The translations under genes were made by a program, and so were the position numbers. A model generated the notes under the pieces. That model was not told the origin of the DNA. It searched no databases and was given only the letters and a program-made list of their open reading frames with translations. This document shows, one piece after another, positions 61,059 to 64,000 of a stretch of 64,000 nt of DNA; within the stretch, counting starts at the first letter, position 1; the number at the start of each line of letters is the position of its first letter. The stretch lies in NCBI GenBank assembly GCA_937887565.1, contig CALABS010000012.1, positions 1 through 64,000 on the forward strand, read 5' to 3'. The DNA is from an uncultured Rhodospirillaceae bacterium (GTDB lineage Bacteria; Pseudomonadota; Alphaproteobacteria; Rhodospirillales; Magnetospirillaceae).

Positions 61059-64000
61059 TGCTGATCCTCCTGGGGCTGCGTCACCCGCGGTCTCCAAGTC
61101 GGATCACTCGTCGAACGGTCGTCCTCCATCACGAGCCTGACACCAGGCTCGACTTCGCGCATGGACATCGGGACCGTCCAATCGGTCCAAGGTTTGATGC
61201 CCGGCGCCGAAAGCAGCGGATAGGCGGTGGGGCCTGCGCCGTGCTTCTGGTAGACGAGCGTGCGGCCGCCGACGCCCGCTTCATTGGCCCAATCGTCAGC
61301 GCGGCTCTTCATCTCGGCTTCGGTCAGGGTCTTCTTCCCCGAATCTTCCGTGACTTCCCAGGTGCGAGCGGCGACGGCGCCTATCGTATCCAACATCTCT
61401 TTGCGGCTCGGACTGTTCATGGCGCCAGCGCCGTCGTTTGCGGCGAAGGGATCGTAGGTGTGACGCATGATGGAGAGCATCGCGCCGGTGAGCCCTCGGT
61501 CCAACGCCCGTGGCGAGAACGGGGTGACGGATTGAGCTTCGACGTGCTGATAGAAGGTCGCGTGGTAATGCTCGAAGGTCTCGTAATGCGACAAGTCCCG
61601 AGGCCGCGCCCAGGTCAGCACAGTGGCCACCAGTCCTGGCGGCGTTCGGCCCACACGGCTGGTCGCCTGGATGTACTCGGCCGTTCCCTTGGGTTGGCCG
61701 TTTACGACCATCACTCCGAGACGATTCACGTCAACACCGACCGACAGCATGTTCGTGGCGAGAACGGCATCGATCGGCCGGGCCTCCCCTGGTTTCCTGT
61801 TGGTCACCCATTTGCCTAGTGCCGGATCGAAGGTGCCATCGAAAGGAACCTCGAGCTGATCGAGGTATCTCGGGATGTCCTGACTGGAGACCCGCGATGT
61901 CAGTTCGCTGATTTCCTCGACCCGCCGCTGCGCGAGCCCCGGTCGGTCCACCAGGCTCATATCGACACGGAAGGAACGCGTTTGGACGTCGTCTTCGGCC
62001 AGACGCTTCATCCCTCCGAGTTCTCGTAGCGAGTTGAAGTAGCCGACGAGGGTCATATAGGGGTCGGCCACCGGGCCGAACCGATCGAACAGCGCCTGCG
62101 CTGCGGTGAGGAACGCCGTATAGGTCCTGATCAGCACCGCAGGGCGAGAGCTTCCGGGTGCGCAGATTCCGATGTACCGTCGGCCGGGTTTTTCGCGGAT
62201 GGGCCTCTGGACCGAGAAGAAATTGTCTTCGACGTCCAGGCCGGAAGGCGGAAACACGGAAATGCGGCGCATGAAGACATTGCGCACCTGGTCGTCGGCC
62301 CGCCGCACGGTCGCGGTAGAAGCCACGACCTTGGGACGAACCTTCTCGTCGCCCAGACCCCAGCTGCTCAGCTCGTCGACGGCCGTTTCGTAAAGACCCA
62401 CCATGGTGCCCAGCGGACCGCTGATGAGGTGGAACTCGTCCTGGATGATCAGGTCGGGTGGTCGGATTGCACGGACCGGCTTCACACTGGCGGCCGGATA
62501 TGCCCCCCTCGTTCGGTGCCCCGTGCCGCAGTCGTGACTCGGCCAGAGCAAACCATGGCGTCCGCATTCCTGCTCGACGCGGCCGAAAAGGTTCCGAACC
62601 TCGGGACGCCACGCCATCATCGCGAACTTGTCGACGGTCGCGATCATCATCGTCGGCGGGCGGTGATATATTTCCTCGTCGACGACTTTCACGGGAAGCC
62701 CCGGGTGAGGCTGCCCAGTGGATTTCGCCTTCGAGAAATCGCAGCCGCCCAGCTTGTCGCCGCAGTGGATCAGCGTTCGGCCGGCGATCCTGTCGACCTT
62801 GATGTCGCGACCACCGGAGATCTCCGAACCGCACCAAGGGCAGCTGGTCAGCTGCGCAGGCGATGCAATGCCCGCCTTGTTGCGATCGTTGTTTCGAATG
62901 GCCTCGACAGCCTGGTGAGACGCTTCGGTCGTGCCCGGTGTCACGCGATTGCCGACCCAGAGACCGAGCGTGAAAGGTTCCTTGCCCCAGGTCTTGTCGT
63001 CTGCACGACGGATGACCTCCATCGCGCAGAGCAGCGTCGTCGCCCTCTGGAACTGCTGAAGAGTAAGCAGTCGCAGCGTGTAGCGCATGATGACGGCGAG
63101 ACCGCGTGATGCGTCGAGGCCGCCGAGATCATTCTTCAGTCGGCGCATGGCCATGGCGAAGGCCGCCACACCGAGATAGGCCTCGGTTTTGCCACCACCC
63201 GTCGGGAACCAGAGGAGATCGGCGAACGCCTCGACCGGCTTCGTCCGGTCCGGGTGTGTCGGATCGGCGAGCGACGGGATCGACAGGAGCAGGAACGCAA
63301 GCTGGAACGGGCGCCACGATCTGTTCTTCGGCACGTCCAAAGTGGTCACGTCGACGGCTTCGTTCCGTCTGCGCTTCAGAGCGTAGATGCTCCGCACACG
63401 CTGCATGGCCATGGACCGGTTGGCGAAGCGGAACGCCTCCAGCGCCTTCGGATCGGCGAAGAGCGTACCCATGCCCTCTCGGAGGCGGCGCAGGATCTCC
63501 TCGCAGCGCTGAATGACGTCCTTGCCCGGATCATCGAAGCCGGTGATCTCCGACCCCAGCCGGGCCTTCTGCTCACCGATCCAAACGGCATAGTCGTCGA
63601 CGAGGCACGAGAGAGCGTCGCGCAGCGCGTCTGGCGCCATCTCCGCCAGCCGCGTCATGTCGAGCCAGCCCTCGTCGACCATGCGCCGCATGGCAGGGCG
63701 GTCCCTGGGATCGAGGCCGGGCGTTTCGGTGACGGCGACTTCGTAGCGCGGGATGATCTCCGTTCTGACGCGATGAGCCTTCGTCGGCTCCTCGGGCGTC
63801 GTATCCGCGTGTACGGAGACCCCGTGTCCGACCGCGAACTCCAGCCTGTTGCGATAGATGAGCGCGAGACGGTCGCGTTCCGGGTCGTCGACGACCACTT
63901 CGTTGGAGGGGCGACGCCGAAAGACCGACTTGTCCCCGTGATCTTCGGGGGCCTCTACGGTGATCTCCGGCTGGAACAGCCAGGCGCGGTCCTTGTTGTC
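61055..64000 (-). CDS. drmA: DISARM helicase DrmA (5' end outside the window)
   Basis: 981 residues are visible and the frame runs off the window at 64000, so the N-terminus is missing. The superfamily 2 motifs are LWFPTGGGKTEAYLG (Walker A), LIIQDEFHLISG (motif II) and VNGQPKGTAEYIQATSRVGR (motif VI), with ATNMLSVGVDVNRLGVM before it. A zinc-like CPWCG is near the middle. DrmA unwinds or loads on DNA that carries a free 5' end. The methyltransferase and the class-defining drmD or drmE gene should lie beyond the edge. Confidence 0.92.
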   Translation of the reverse strand, partial: DNKDRAWLFQPEITVEAPEDHGDKSVFRRRPSNEVVVDDPERDRLALIYRNRLEFAVGHGVSVHADTTPEEPTKAHRVRTEIIPRYEVAVTETPGLDPRDRPAMRRMVDEGWLDMTRLAEMAPDALRDALSCLVDDYAVWIGEQKARLGSEITGFDDPGKDVIQRCEEILRRLREGMGTLFADPKALEAFRFANRSMAMQRVRSIYALKRRRNEAVDVTTLDVPKNRSWRPFQLAFLLLSIPSLADPTHPDRTKPVEAFADLLWFPTGGGKTEAYLGVAAFAMAMRRLKNDLGGLDASRGLAVIMRYTLRLLTLQQFQRATTLLCAMEVIRRADDKTWGKEPFTLGLWVGNRVTPGTTEASHQAVEAIRNNDRNKAGIASPAQLTSCPWCGSEISGGRDIKVDRIAGRTLIHCGDKLGGCDFSKAKSTGQPHPGLPVKVVDEEIYHRPPTMMIATVDKFAMMAWRPEVRNLFGRVEQECGRHGLLWPSHDCGTGHRTRGAYPAASVKPVRAIRPPDLIIQDEFHLISGPLGTMVGLYETAVDELSSWGLGDEKVRPKVVASTATVRRADDQVRNVFMRRISVFPPSGLDVEDNFFSVQRPIREKPGRRYIGICAPGSSRPAVLIRTYTAFLTAAQALFDRFGPVADPYMTLVGYFNSLRELGGMKRLAEDDVQTRSFRVDMSLVDRPGLAQRRVEEISELTSRVSSQDIPRYLDQLEVPFDGTFDPALGKWVTNRKPGEARPIDAVLATNMLSVGVDVNRLGVMVVNGQPKGTAEYIQATSRVGRTPPGLVATVLTWARPRDLSHYETFEHYHATFYQHVEAQSVTPFSPRALDRGLTGAMLSIMRHTYDPFAANDGAGAMNSPSRKEMLDTIGAVAARTWEVTEDSGKKTLTEAEMKSRADDWANEAGVGGRTLVYQKHGAGPTAYPLLSAPGIKPWTDWTVPMSMREVEPGVRLVMEDDRSTSDPTWRPRVTQPQEDQQ

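Overview
The window is GC-rich throughout and fits an alphaproteobacterium, most likely Rhodospirillales (Magnetospirillum-like). The reasons are the split glycine decarboxylase (gcvPA and gcvPB), the housekeeping gene set, a DUF1476 ATPase-inhibitor-like protein and a prophage type common in this class. The genus is inferred from gene style, not from a search.

Chromosomal part (1 to about 15.7 kb). otsA (trehalose-6-phosphate synthase) is followed by a leftward operon ispH, GNAT acetyltransferase, thrB, rnhA. A divergent lipoprotein gene comes next. A tandem glycine riboswitch leads gcvT, gcvH, gcvPA, gcvPB. After these come a membrane protein, a response regulator with an unusual N-terminal half, a small unknown protein, a Fur-like/ArsR fusion regulator with palindromic upstream sites, a DUF1476 protein, lepA, a small membrane protein and tRNA-Ser(GGA) with its terminator.

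Accessory part (about 15.7 kb to the window end). A tailed-phage genome sits beside tRNA-Ser. Its left end carries a lower-GC Lit-like HEXXH peptidase gene. Next is a leftward integration operon (small protein, DUF2924, large serine recombinase, 136-aa protein). A lysogeny switch follows (ImmA/IrrE peptidase and XRE repressor), with a rightward promoter and a perfect operator palindrome. Early rightward genes are DUF2188, two unrecognised proteins, an excisionase-like HTH, a Sak4-type ATPase with an SSB-like partner, a DEAD helicase, a PD-(D/E)XK nuclease and a primase-helicase. An iteron-like repeat cluster, a RuvC-like resolvase and two orphan DNA methyltransferases come after that. Late genes run from terminase through portal, fused protease-capsid and tail proteins, including a -1 frameshift tail chaperone and a GTA-like baseplate set (DUF2460, DUF2163, NlpC/P60, tip protein). 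An M15 endolysin and a nested spanin pair end the late region.

Right end. Two bases after the spanin stop, on the opposite strand, lies drmC, then drmB and a drmA that runs off the window. This is the core of a DISARM anti-phage system. No attachment repeat or chromosomal remnant is visible between the spanin and drmC, so DISARM is either prophage cargo or the host locus next to the insertion. The Lit-like peptidase at the other end and the two methyltransferases make this a prophage with several candidate phage-conflict functions. The most notable non-gene signals are the A AAA AAC slippery site, the repeat cluster after the primase, a two-frame open stretch of nearly 1.2 kb at the cytosine methyltransferase, and the operator palindrome.
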